Assembly (NCBI RefSeq): GCF_002160255.1
Contig: NZ_NFKF01000002.1
Location: 248,001 to 312,000, forward strand
Source: Olsenella sp. An188
Lineage (GTDB): Bacteria; Actinomycetota; Coriobacteriia; Coriobacteriales; Atopobiaceae
Reading direction: 5' to 3'
Length of the DNA stretch: 64,000 nt
Shown: positions 9,891-17,906 of the stretch, in pieces
Layout: every line of letters starts with the position of its first letter
Position numbering within the stretch: the stretch's first letter is position 1
Made by a program: the position numbers and the translations under genes
Notes under the pieces: generated by a model
Databases searched by the model: none
What the model was told of the DNA's origin: nothing
What the model saw: the letters and a program-made list of their open reading frames with translations, nothing else

Positions 9891-10892
9891 CTACCCGGCG
9901 AACGGCACGACGTGCGCCACGGCGTCGGCCGGCTCGATGCGCGCGCCGAGCGCGTCGAGGTCGAGAAGGGCGTAGCGCCAGTTGCCCACCCCCAGCTCGC
10001 GCATGTAGCTGAGCTGGCGCAGGCCGTGGCGCGTCTCCATGCGCTCGACGAGGTCGTGGTGGTCCTCCTCGCGCATGGCGTAGACGAGGTCGACGCACGC
10101 CTGGTCGAGCGCGAGGATGTCCGTCGAGGCGAGGATGCCCACGTTGGGCGTCACCACGGGGGCGGCGGCCGTGCCCTCGCAGTCGCACGAGACGCTCATG
10201 TTGCGCATCACGTTCACGAAGGTGATGCGGCGGCCGAAGTGGTCGCACACCGCCTTGGCGCTCTCCATCATGCGCTCCATGAACTCCTCGGTCTTGATGT
10301 CCCACTGGTCGTCGGAGCCGGGGGTGGTGTGGATCTCGGCCTTGCCCACGCGCCCGTCCGCGCACCCGATGCCGATGTTCTTGGCCGAGCCGCCAAAGCC
10401 GCCCTGGGTGTGGCCCTTGAAGTGGGTGAGCACCACGAGGGAGTCGTAGTCGGCCAGGTGGGAGCCCATGTGGACCGCGTCGAACCACTTGCCGCCCGCC
10501 ACGGGGAAGGCCGTGACGCCCTCCTCGTCGAGGATGTCCACCGGGGCGAAGGTCCAGCCGTTGACCTCGAGGGTCTCGCGGTGCTTCTCGGTGGTGTAGC
10601 GGTCGCCGTCGTAGTAGGTGTTGGTCTCCACGATCGCGGCGCCGGGCAGGTCTGCGGCCATGAGCTCGGCCACCCACTCGCGCGGGATGATGTTGGGGCC
10701 GTGCTGCTCGCCGGTGTGGACCTTCACTCCCACCCTGCCGCGCACCTCGCCGGCCACCTGCTCGTAGGCCTTCCGCAGGCCTGCGGCGGAGAGGTCACGG
10801 GTGAAGTAGACGATCGACTCGTTGCCGTCGCGCTCCTCGTAGGGCACGTACCTCTCGCCGCCTGTGCCGGGAACCGGATTCTTCTCTGCCAT
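9891..10892 (-). CDS. DUF362 domain-containing protein
   Basis: A 333-residue cytoplasmic protein of the DUF362 family. Matching segments are GRVGVKVHTGEQHGPNIIP near the N-terminus and LTHFKGHTQGGFGGSAKNIG in the middle. Many relatives carry ferredoxin-type Cys clusters at the C-terminus; none is visible here, so this is the cluster-less form. Function is not established. ATG 10892 is preceded by GAAGGGGG. It converges on the helicase with a 12-base gap. Confidence 0.8.
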   Translation of the reverse strand: MAEKNPVPGTGGERYVPYEERDGNESIVYFTRDLSAAGLRKAYEQVAGEVRGRVGVKVHTGEQHGPNIIPREWVAELMAADLPGAAIVETNTYYDGDRYTTEKHRETLEVNGWTFAPVDILDEEGVTAFPVAGGKWFDAVHMGSHLADYDSLVVLTHFKGHTQGGFGGSAKNIGIGCADGRVGKAEIHTTPGSDDQWDIKTEEFMERMMESAKAVCDHFGRRITFVNVMRNMSVSCDCEGTAAAPVVTPNVGILASTDILALDQACVDLVYAMREEDHHDLVERMETRHGLRQLSYMRELGVGNWRYALLDLDALGARIEPADAVAHVVPFAG

Positions 10893-10922
10893 GGTGCCCC
10901 CTTCGACGATTCCGTTGTCCAC

Positions 10923-10950
10923 ATTGTACGCCCAAGAGACGCTACGTCAC
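10923..10950 (-). promoter_or_regulatory. Sigma-70-like promoter of the DUF362 gene
   Basis: On the minus strand a -35 GTGACG (10950-10945) and a -10 TACAAT (10928-10923) are 16 bases apart, about 30 bases before the start codon. The -10 continues as TACAATGTGG, an extension also seen upstream of the lipoprotein at 32783 and of pth. Confidence 0.5.
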
Positions 10951-11107
10951 TTGTTGTTTGGCCGCGCCTCCCCCGTGACGCAGGAGCGACGCCGAGAGCG
11001 GCCGGCGGCCCGCACGTCAACCGCCGGTGCGACGCGGCGTTCTTCTCGCCGGGCGGTTGATGGCGTACCATAGATAACTCGAAATTCCGCGCAGAGGGAG
11101 GAGCGGC

Positions 11108-13252
11108 ATGGCCGAGCACGACGAGCAGCTTGAGAGCGACCAGCACGACGACCCGATCTTCCAGCAGGAGCAGGCGCACCTCACCGAGCTCTACGCGAAG
11201 CTGACCCAGATTCGCGACGACATCTCGGCCGAGCTTGAGCGCACGCACGCCACCTCGGTGCGCGACCTCCTCGAGATGAGCGAGGAGGTCAACGTCGACG
11301 TGCTCGACCTCGACGACCCCAACTACGACGACCTCGCCGAGGCGGCGGCCTCCATCGAGGCCCTGAACTCCATCATCGACGCCTACAACCAGTTCCACGA
11401 CGTCAACACGGACAAGCTGCGGCGCGTGATGCTGCTGCTCCTGCAGCCCTACTTCGCCAAGGTCACGCTCGAGATGCGTCCCGGCCGGCCGCCGCGCGAC
11501 GTCTACATCGGCGCCGCGGGCATGACCGACGAGCGCAGCCGCCCCCTGGTGGTGGACTGGCGCTCGCCCGTGGCGGAGACCTACTACAACCAGCAGATGG
11601 GCCCCACGAGCTTTGAGGTGGACGGTCGCACGCGCAACGTGAACCTCACCCTGCGCCGACAGTTCGACATCGTGCGCGACAGGCTCAACATGTACTTCGA
11701 CACCACGGTGGCCATCCAGGACTCGCTGCTGCTGGGCGCCCTCAAGAAGCACCACACCGAGAAGCTCCAGGCCATCACCGCAACCATCCAGCGCGAGCAG
11801 AACGAGGTGGTCCGCCACGAGGACGTGCCCGTGCTGCTGGTGAACGGCATCGCGGGCTCCGGCAAGACGAGCGTGCTGCTGCAGCGCATCGCGTTTCTGC
11901 TGTACCGCAACCGCAAGACGCTGCGCGCCGACCAGGTGTGGCTCTTCACGCCCAACAGCGTCTTCGAGAACTACATCGACACGGTGCTCCCCTCCATGGG
12001 CGAGGCCAACCCGCAGACCTTCACCTGGCGTGCCTTCGTGAGCGCGCAGGGCGCCGGCGAGCGCGACCTCGGCGAGGGTTCCGACCCGGACACGCTGCTG
12101 CGCATGGAGGAGCTGGCGCACGGACTTGTCATCGAGGAGGGCGACCTGCGCGAGATTCGCGTTGACGGCGTCGCGCTGCTCAAGCAGGGGCAGGTCAAGA
12201 GCGCCGTTGAGAAGTTCTCCGAGTTCGAGGTGGGCCCGCGCTTCACCGCGCTCGTCAAGGAGGAGCTGCACGACCGCCTCAACCGCCGCCTGTCCCAGAT
12301 GGCAAAGGACGAGGAGCTCCAGGAGGAGATGCTCGGCCTGGACGTGGAGCAGCAGGTGGAGATCTTCGGCGAGACGATCCTGGCGGACGATGACGACGAG
12401 ACGCTCGCCTACGCCAAGCGCTTCGTTGAGGCCCGCTACGCCAGCGCGCACGACGAGATCGAGCGCCTGGCCTGGCTGCGCTTCGACCGCATCGGCATGC
12501 GCCTGCTCGGCCAGAGGGCGCTCTCGGCCACCGAGTGGCTGTGGCTGCGGCTGATCTTCACCGGCGTCGGCGAGCGCGACGCCCGCTTCGTCATGATCGA
12601 CGAGGTGCAGGACTACACCGTGACGCAGCTCATGGTGCTCGCACGGTACTTCTCGCGCGCGCACTTCCTGCTGCTGGGCGACGAGCACCAGGCCATCTAC
12701 GAGGGCACGGCCGGCTTCACGCAGATCGCGGACATCTTCCGCCAGACGCACGGCAGCGTGGACGAGTGCCGCCTGCTTACGAGCTACCGCTCCTCCCCGG
12801 AGATCACGACCCTGTTCACCGGCCTTCTCGACAAGCGCGAGCAGCTGCGGCTGACCTCGGTGCAGCGCCCGGGCGTGGAGCCCGTGATCCGCTCGTTTGC
12901 CGAGAAGGACGCGTACCTCGCGGCGCTGCGCGAGGCCGTGGCCGAGCCCGGCGAGGGCCTCACGGCCGTGGTGGCCGAGAGCGACGCGCGCGTGAACTGG
13001 CTGTCCAAGCAGCTCGGCGACGCGGCGAGGGTGATTCGCGGCGACGTGAGCCTGCCCGCGCGCGGCGTGGTGCTGATGCCGCTGCGCGTTGCCAAGGGCC
13101 TCGAGTTTGACCACGTCATCGTTCCCGACGCCCAGGCCGAGGTCTACCCGGACACGCCGCTCGCCCGCCGGCGCCTCTACACGGCACTCTCCCGCGCCAT
13201 GCACCGCGTGACCGTGCTCGCGCAGGGCGAGATGACGCCGCTCCTGAGGTAG
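11108..13252 (+). CDS. helD: HelD-type RNA polymerase recycling ATPase (UvrD/Rep-like)
   Basis: A 714-residue superfamily I ATPase of the HelD family. In Bacillus and mycobacteria HelD binds stalled RNA polymerase and releases it from DNA. The acidic N-terminus (about 1-75) forms the predicted coiled-coil arm that enters the secondary channel. Walker A is GIAGSGKTSV (about 247-256), Walker B is MIDEVQDYT and the Q-containing motif is LLGDEHQAIYEGT. C-terminal helicase motifs include LLTSYRSSPEI and AKGLEFDHVIVPD. GGGAGGAG lies before the ATG. Divergent from the DUF362 gene. Distinction from plain UvrD rests on the N-terminal arm and VVDWRSPVAETYY. Confidence 0.85.
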   Translation: MAEHDEQLESDQHDDPIFQQEQAHLTELYAKLTQIRDDISAELERTHATSVRDLLEMSEEVNVDVLDLDDPNYDDLAEAAASIEALNSIIDAYNQFHDVNTDKLRRVMLLLLQPYFAKVTLEMRPGRPPRDVYIGAAGMTDERSRPLVVDWRSPVAETYYNQQMGPTSFEVDGRTRNVNLTLRRQFDIVRDRLNMYFDTTVAIQDSLLLGALKKHHTEKLQAITATIQREQNEVVRHEDVPVLLVNGIAGSGKTSVLLQRIAFLLYRNRKTLRADQVWLFTPNSVFENYIDTVLPSMGEANPQTFTWRAFVSAQGAGERDLGEGSDPDTLLRMEELAHGLVIEEGDLREIRVDGVALLKQGQVKSAVEKFSEFEVGPRFTALVKEELHDRLNRRLSQMAKDEELQEEMLGLDVEQQVEIFGETILADDDDETLAYAKRFVEARYASAHDEIERLAWLRFDRIGMRLLGQRALSATEWLWLRLIFTGVGERDARFVMIDEVQDYTVTQLMVLARYFSRAHFLLLGDEHQAIYEGTAGFTQIADIFRQTHGSVDECRLLTSYRSSPEITTLFTGLLDKREQLRLTSVQRPGVEPVIRSFAEKDAYLAALREAVAEPGEGLTAVVAESDARVNWLSKQLGDAARVIRGDVSLPARGVVLMPLRVAKGLEFDHVIVPDAQAEVYPDTPLARRRLYTALSRAMHRVTVLAQGEMTPLLR

Positions 13253-13501
13253 GCGCCCCACGGCAGGCGCCCCACGGCAGGCGCCCTGCCCGCACTTGAA
13301 GACCGCACTTGAGAAGTGCCCGCTGGAAGACCGTTCCGGCGGGCACTTCTCGCCAAACACCGAGAAGGGCAACGCACTCGATTCGCCAACGGCCCCGCGA
13401 CGCCCGCACCCCTCAAGTGCGGGCGTCGAGTGCCCGCCCTTCTCGCCGGACCATGCCGAGCGGTTGGGTATAACTACGGGAAAGCGGAGAGGAGGCCCCG
13501 C
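13253..13501. repeat. Intergenic hairpin and repeat cluster after helD
   Basis: A 14-base unit AGGCGCCCCACGGC occurs twice in tandem from 13251 with a partial third copy. AGAAGTGCCCGC near 13310 is repeated in inverse near 13341. A 12-base stem at 13398-13409/13417-13428 has loop CCCTCAA, and the same 8-base inner stem and loop recur at 17753-17775. Two copies of CTTCTCGCC lie at 13346 and 13439. No gene is visible. Confidence 0.6.
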
Positions 13502-14752
13502 ATGTTCAGCCCGTTCACCGACGAGCAGGGTACGCCCAAGGCGCTGTCGGACGTCACGTACGCCGACCTCGACCAGCTGCGCGAGCTCGAGGAGGGCTTT
13601 GCCCTGGAGCTCAAGCAGACCTTCTCGCCGAGCGTGCGTCGCAAGATCCCCAAGATCGTGGCGTCGTTTGCCAACTCCCGCGGCGGCTGGCTCGTGATCG
13701 GGGTGTCAGACGCCGAGAAGGACCTCTGCCCGGTGCCGCGCCCGACCGCCGACGTGAGCCAGACGATCGGCGAGCTCTGCCGGCGCCACGTCTCCCCCGC
13801 CCCGCGCTTCGACGCGCGCTTCCTGCCCGACCCCACGTGCCCCGACCAGGGCGTTATTCTCGTCCAGGTGCTCGAGGGCGACTTCCCGCCCTACGTGGCC
13901 GACGGCGTGGTGGAGATCCGCGAGGGGTCCACGTCCGGCCCCGCGGCGGGCACCGCACTCGTGGACCTCTACGACAAGGCCACGAGGCGCCGGCTCGAGG
14001 TGCGGATGTTCTGCAAGCGCACGGTCTACTACCCGATGGCGGACGCCGTCCCCGGCGACCTTCCGCTCTTCAACCTCTACCTCTTCCGCATGGGCCGCTC
14101 CCGGGAGGACGTCGCCTCGCGGGAGCGCACCAACGCCAACGCGGCGGCGATGCGCGAGGCCTTTGAGCAGCAGGGGCTCGCCTGCCGCGTCCAGCACGCG
14201 CACGACAGCCTCGTCTTTCGCACGCCGGCCCGCGACGAGGCGGTGGTCCCGCACTCGGCCATCGAGCTCTTTGGGGACGAGTCGATGAAGCTCTCCGTGC
14301 CCGCGGTCCTTCTCGACGGCAAGAGGCGCGCGGACGCCCAGGCGCAGCTCGCGGCACGGGCGCTCTTCTCGCCCGCCGCGGACGCCACGCTCATAGACGC
14401 GCCCGCGACCATGCGACGCGTGACCCGGATGGCCTCGCTGCTCGACCGCTACGTGCGGATTCGAAGGATTCCCTGGTCACAGTACGCGGTCGCCTACGAG
14501 CTGGAGGGAATGGCCGGCGTGACGCTGTGGTCCGACGACGAGTGCTACCTCGCCTACGCCGAGCGGCACGGCGTGCTCTACTGCGCCACCACCGACTGCC
14601 TCTCGCGCGTGCGCTACCTCGACGACGGCGCCCACGACACCTTCCGGGCCCGCCAGTTTGCGGGCAGCCACTTCTTCGAGGCCTGCGGGCTGCCGCTCGG
14701 CTCGCCCGACCCGGAGGACAACGAGCTCGTCGACGCCCTGCTGCGCACGTAG
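13502..14752 (+). CDS. AlbA_2 (Schlafen-like) domain protein
   Basis: A 416-residue protein. The N-terminal half has the AlbA_2 pattern: LEEGFALELKQTFSPSVRRKIPKIVASFANSRGGWLVIGV (about 27-66), equivalent to the E-x-K, FANSxGG and GV(S/D)D elements of the family. AlbA_2 proteins are often annotated as ATP-binding or transcriptional regulators and some are nucleic-acid enzymes. The C-terminal half (about 230-416) is not recognised. ATG 13502 follows GAGAGGAGG, and no partner gene is adjacent. Role unknown. Confidence 0.7.
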   Translation: MFSPFTDEQGTPKALSDVTYADLDQLRELEEGFALELKQTFSPSVRRKIPKIVASFANSRGGWLVIGVSDAEKDLCPVPRPTADVSQTIGELCRRHVSPAPRFDARFLPDPTCPDQGVILVQVLEGDFPPYVADGVVEIREGSTSGPAAGTALVDLYDKATRRRLEVRMFCKRTVYYPMADAVPGDLPLFNLYLFRMGRSREDVASRERTNANAAAMREAFEQQGLACRVQHAHDSLVFRTPARDEAVVPHSAIELFGDESMKLSVPAVLLDGKRRADAQAQLAARALFSPAADATLIDAPATMRRVTRMASLLDRYVRIRRIPWSQYAVAYELEGMAGVTLWSDDECYLAYAERHGVLYCATTDCLSRVRYLDDGAHDTFRARQFAGSHFFEACGLPLGSPDPEDNELVDALLRT

Positions 14753-14795
14753 GGCGGCCCCGGCCCCGGTGCGGGCGGCGCCGGGGACCAACCCG

Positions 14796-17480
14796 CTACT
14801 CCTCCCCGACGTTGCGGTGACGGACGAGCCTCCTGCGATAGAGCCAGGTCTCGTGACGGTTGTCCCAGAGCTTGAAGGCCTCGGCCACAAGCGTGGGAAC
14901 AAGCGACAGCCCCAGGGCGCAGGCCCAGCTCACGGGCCCGATCGGCGCAAGGCCAAAGACGGCGCCGGCCGGCTCCACGAGCACGAGCAGCGAGAAGGCC
15001 GCGACCACGGCGAGCGCGCTCCACACGAGCGGCATGTTGTCGCGCACCGTGCGGCGGAAGACCGAGCCGCGCGTGCGCACCGTGAAGACGTGCAGGACGC
15101 TCGTGAACGCCACCACGAGGAAGCACATCGTCTGGCCCGCCGCCAGGGACGGCCCCTCCCCTCCCGGCAGCCACGCAAACGTCCCCAGCCAGAAGGCGAG
15201 AAGCCCCACCACGGCAAACGCGACGGTCTGCTGGCCGATGGCGCGCGAGATGCCGGCGAAGAAGCTCTCCGTTCGGCCGATGGGCCTGCGCGCCATGATG
15301 CGCTCGTCGGAGCGGTCGCGCGCGAGGTTGAGCCCGGGGATGCCGTCGCCGAGCACGTTGATGAGCAGCAGCATCACGGGCGTGAGCGGGGTGCCCCAGC
15401 CCGCGAGCTGCGCGCCAAGCATGATCACGATCTCCGAGAGGTTGCACGCCAGCAGGAAGTACACCGTGCGCTTGATGTTGGAGAAGACGTTGCGCCCCTC
15501 GCGCACGGCCGCCACGATGGTCGCGAAGTCGTCGTCGGTGAGCACCATGTCCGCGGCCGCCTTGGCCACCTCGGTGCCCGCGCGGCCCATCGCCACGCCC
15601 ACGTCGGCCGCCTTGAGCGCCGGGGCGTCGTTCACGCCGTCGCCGGTCATGGCGACGACCTCGCCCTGCTCCTGCCAGGCCTCCACGATGCGGATCTTGT
15701 CCTCCGGCGAGACGCGCGCGTACACGGAGAAGCCGCGCACGCTCTCGACGAGCTCCTCGTCGGACATGGCGGCGAGCTCGCGGCCGGTGACGACGCGGCC
15801 GCCCTCGCCCAGGAGCCCGATCTGGCGCGCGATGGCCCCGGCCGTGGCGGCGTGGTCGCCCGTGATCATCACGGTGCGGATGCCGGCGCGCCGCGCCAGT
15901 GCGATGGCCCGCGCCGCCTCGGGGCGCGGCGGGTCGATGAGGCCCACGAGCCCCTCGAAGGCGAGGTCGCGCTCGAGCTCCTCCAGGTCGCCGGACACCG
16001 GGAGCTCGTCGACCACGCGGCTGCCGAGCGCCATCACGCGCAGCGCGTCATGGGCGAGAAGGTCGTGCACACGGGCGCGCTCCTCGCGCTCACCGGGCGT
16101 CCCCTCGCGGAAGGGCACGCGGTCGACCGCGCCCTTCGTGAGCACGAGGTAGCGGCCGTCGGGCATGCGGTGGACGCTCGTCATCATCTTGCGCGCAGAC
16201 GAGAAGGGCACCTCGCCCACGCGCGGCAGCTCCTCCTCGAGCCGCTCGCGGGTCTCGCCGCACGCGCCGAGGAGCCGCACGATGGCGCTCTCGGAGGCGT
16301 CTCCCACGATCTTCTCGCCGCCCTCGCCGTCCGGCTCGACGGTCGCGTTGCTGGCCAGGGCGAGGCGACGCAGCAGCTCGAGCTCCGCGCCCTCCGGGAG
16401 CGCATCGTCCCCGACCCTTGCCACGTCCGCGCCGCTCACCCAGAGGCGCCGCACGCTCATGCGGTTCTGCGTGAGCGTGCCCGTCTTGTCCGAGCAGATC
16501 ACCGAGGTGGAGCCCAGCGTCTCAACGGCGGGCAGGCGGCGGATGAGGGCGTTTCTCTCCACCATGTTCTGCACGCCCCGGGTGAGCGTGAGCGTGACGA
16601 TGAGCTGCAGCGTCTCCGGAACGGCGGCCACCGCCAGGGAGACGGCGGCGAGCATCATGGCCCAGAACTCCTCGCCCTGCTGGAGGCCCGTGAGCAGCAG
16701 CGCCACCGCGGCCGCGGCCGCCACGACGCTCACGGAGCGGCTCACGCGCCCGAGGCGGCGCTGGAGCGGCGTCTGGAGCTTCTGGGTGTCGTTGAGGTAG
16801 CCGGCGATGCGGCCCATCTCGGTCTCCATGCCGGTGGCGGTGACCACGGCGAGCGCGTTGCCGGCCGTGACGAGGCAGCCCGAGAAGACCATGTTGGCGC
16901 GGTCGCCCACGGGCGCGTCCGACTCCACGGGCGCGTCGGCGTCCTTCTCGGCCGGCTCGGACTCGCCGGTGAGCGAGGACTCGTCCACGGCGAGGCCCGT
17001 GGTCTCGAGCAGGCGCGCGTCGGCGGCCACGAGGTCGCCGGTCTTGAGGACCAGGACGTCCCCGGGCACCACGTCCGCGGTGGGCACCTCCAGGCGGGCG
17101 CCCCCGCGCAGCACCAGGCAGGTGGGGCTGTTGAGGTCGCGCAGGGCCTCGAGGGCGCGCTCGGCGCCGCGCTCCTGCGTGACGGCCAGCGTCACGTTGA
17201 GCGCAATCACCGCAAAGATGACGAGGGGCTCCAGGTAGCCGTGCCCCTCGCGGACGGCAAGCGCCAGCGAGAGCGCCGCGGCCACGACCAGGATGACGTT
17301 TGCAACGTCCCTGAACTGTCGCAGCACCATCGAGCCCACGCCCTCGGGCTTGGCCTGCCGGTAGGCGTTGGGGCCGCTGGCGGCAAGGCGGCGTGCGGCC
17401 TCCTCGGGCGAGAGCCCAAGGTCGGCACGCACGTCAAGGTCGGACAGGGTCTTCTCGGCGGGAAGGCTCCAGTACGTCAT
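14796..17480 (-). CDS. P-type cation-transporting ATPase (Ca2+-type, P2)
   Basis: An 894-residue membrane pump that uses ATP to export or import a cation. The cation-ATPase N domain (about 1-70) leads into two membrane helices. The actuator motif is SLTGESEP, and the phosphorylation site DKTGTLT has Asp331. GDGVNDAPALK and six C-terminal helices complete the fold. The helix 4 ion site reads AAVPETL where Ca2+ pumps have PEGL. That, together with the overall order, points to a Ca2+/Mn2+-like P2 pump, but the ion is not certain. ATG 17480 follows AAAGAGAG. Apparently monocistronic. Confidence 0.88.
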   Translation of the reverse strand: MTYWSLPAEKTLSDLDVRADLGLSPEEAARRLAASGPNAYRQAKPEGVGSMVLRQFRDVANVILVVAAALSLALAVREGHGYLEPLVIFAVIALNVTLAVTQERGAERALEALRDLNSPTCLVLRGGARLEVPTADVVPGDVLVLKTGDLVAADARLLETTGLAVDESSLTGESEPAEKDADAPVESDAPVGDRANMVFSGCLVTAGNALAVVTATGMETEMGRIAGYLNDTQKLQTPLQRRLGRVSRSVSVVAAAAAVALLLTGLQQGEEFWAMMLAAVSLAVAAVPETLQLIVTLTLTRGVQNMVERNALIRRLPAVETLGSTSVICSDKTGTLTQNRMSVRRLWVSGADVARVGDDALPEGAELELLRRLALASNATVEPDGEGGEKIVGDASESAIVRLLGACGETRERLEEELPRVGEVPFSSARKMMTSVHRMPDGRYLVLTKGAVDRVPFREGTPGEREERARVHDLLAHDALRVMALGSRVVDELPVSGDLEELERDLAFEGLVGLIDPPRPEAARAIALARRAGIRTVMITGDHAATAGAIARQIGLLGEGGRVVTGRELAAMSDEELVESVRGFSVYARVSPEDKIRIVEAWQEQGEVVAMTGDGVNDAPALKAADVGVAMGRAGTEVAKAAADMVLTDDDFATIVAAVREGRNVFSNIKRTVYFLLACNLSEIVIMLGAQLAGWGTPLTPVMLLLINVLGDGIPGLNLARDRSDERIMARRPIGRTESFFAGISRAIGQQTVAFAVVGLLAFWLGTFAWLPGGEGPSLAAGQTMCFLVVAFTSVLHVFTVRTRGSVFRRTVRDNMPLVWSALAVVAAFSLLVLVEPAGAVFGLAPIGPVSWACALGLSLVPTLVAEAFKLWDNRHETWLYRRRLVRHRNVGEE

Positions 17481-17845
17481 GTCTCTCTTTCGGTTGGGAT
17501 GGGCATCCCCTCTTTAATACCCCTATTTTGGTAGGAATATACCGCGGCGAGAAGGACGTGGAGCGAGGGCGCCTGGCGCGACCCCGAGCGCGGCCCGTCC
17601 GAGCCCGCACCGGACGTCGTCCAGGGCCCGCACCTGAGGCCCGCACCCGAGGCCCTCACTCCACAAGTGCGGGCCTCGGCGCGACCACAGAACGCACTTC
17701 TCGCTAAATGGCGAGAAGAACCACGCACCGGGCGCCGCAGCGCCCCCGAGTTGCCCGCACCCCTCAAGTGCGGGCGAGAAGTGCGGGCCGCAAGTGCAGG
17801 CGAGAAGTGCGCGCATCAAGCGCGGCTCGCCGCTCCACACAAAGC
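17481..17845. repeat. Intergenic region packed with hairpins and nonamer copies
   Basis: No gene is visible in about 360 bases. An 11-base stem pairs 17636-17646 (GAGGCCCGCAC) with 17667-17677. CTTCTCGC (17697) and GCGAGAAG (17711) form a perfect 8-base inverted pair 6 bases apart. GCCCGCAC-CCCTCAA-GTGCGGGC at 17753-17775 repeats the hairpin found after helD. Further GGCGAGAAG copies start at 17546, 17773 and 17799. Confidence 0.65.
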
Positions 17846-17877
17846 GGCGCCGGCCCGCAACGCTGCGGACCGGCGCC
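17846..17877 (-). terminator. Terminator of the permuted GH3 gene
   Basis: GGCGCCGGcCCGCA (17846-17859) pairs with TGCGGaCCGGCGCC (17864-17877) with one mismatch around loop ACGC. It lies about 30 bases after the GH3 stop on the minus strand. The following tail is GCTTTGTG, so the U-tract is weak. Confidence 0.65.
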
Positions 17878-17906
17878 CGAAGGAAGGGCTCGCTTACCCG
17901 AATGGG

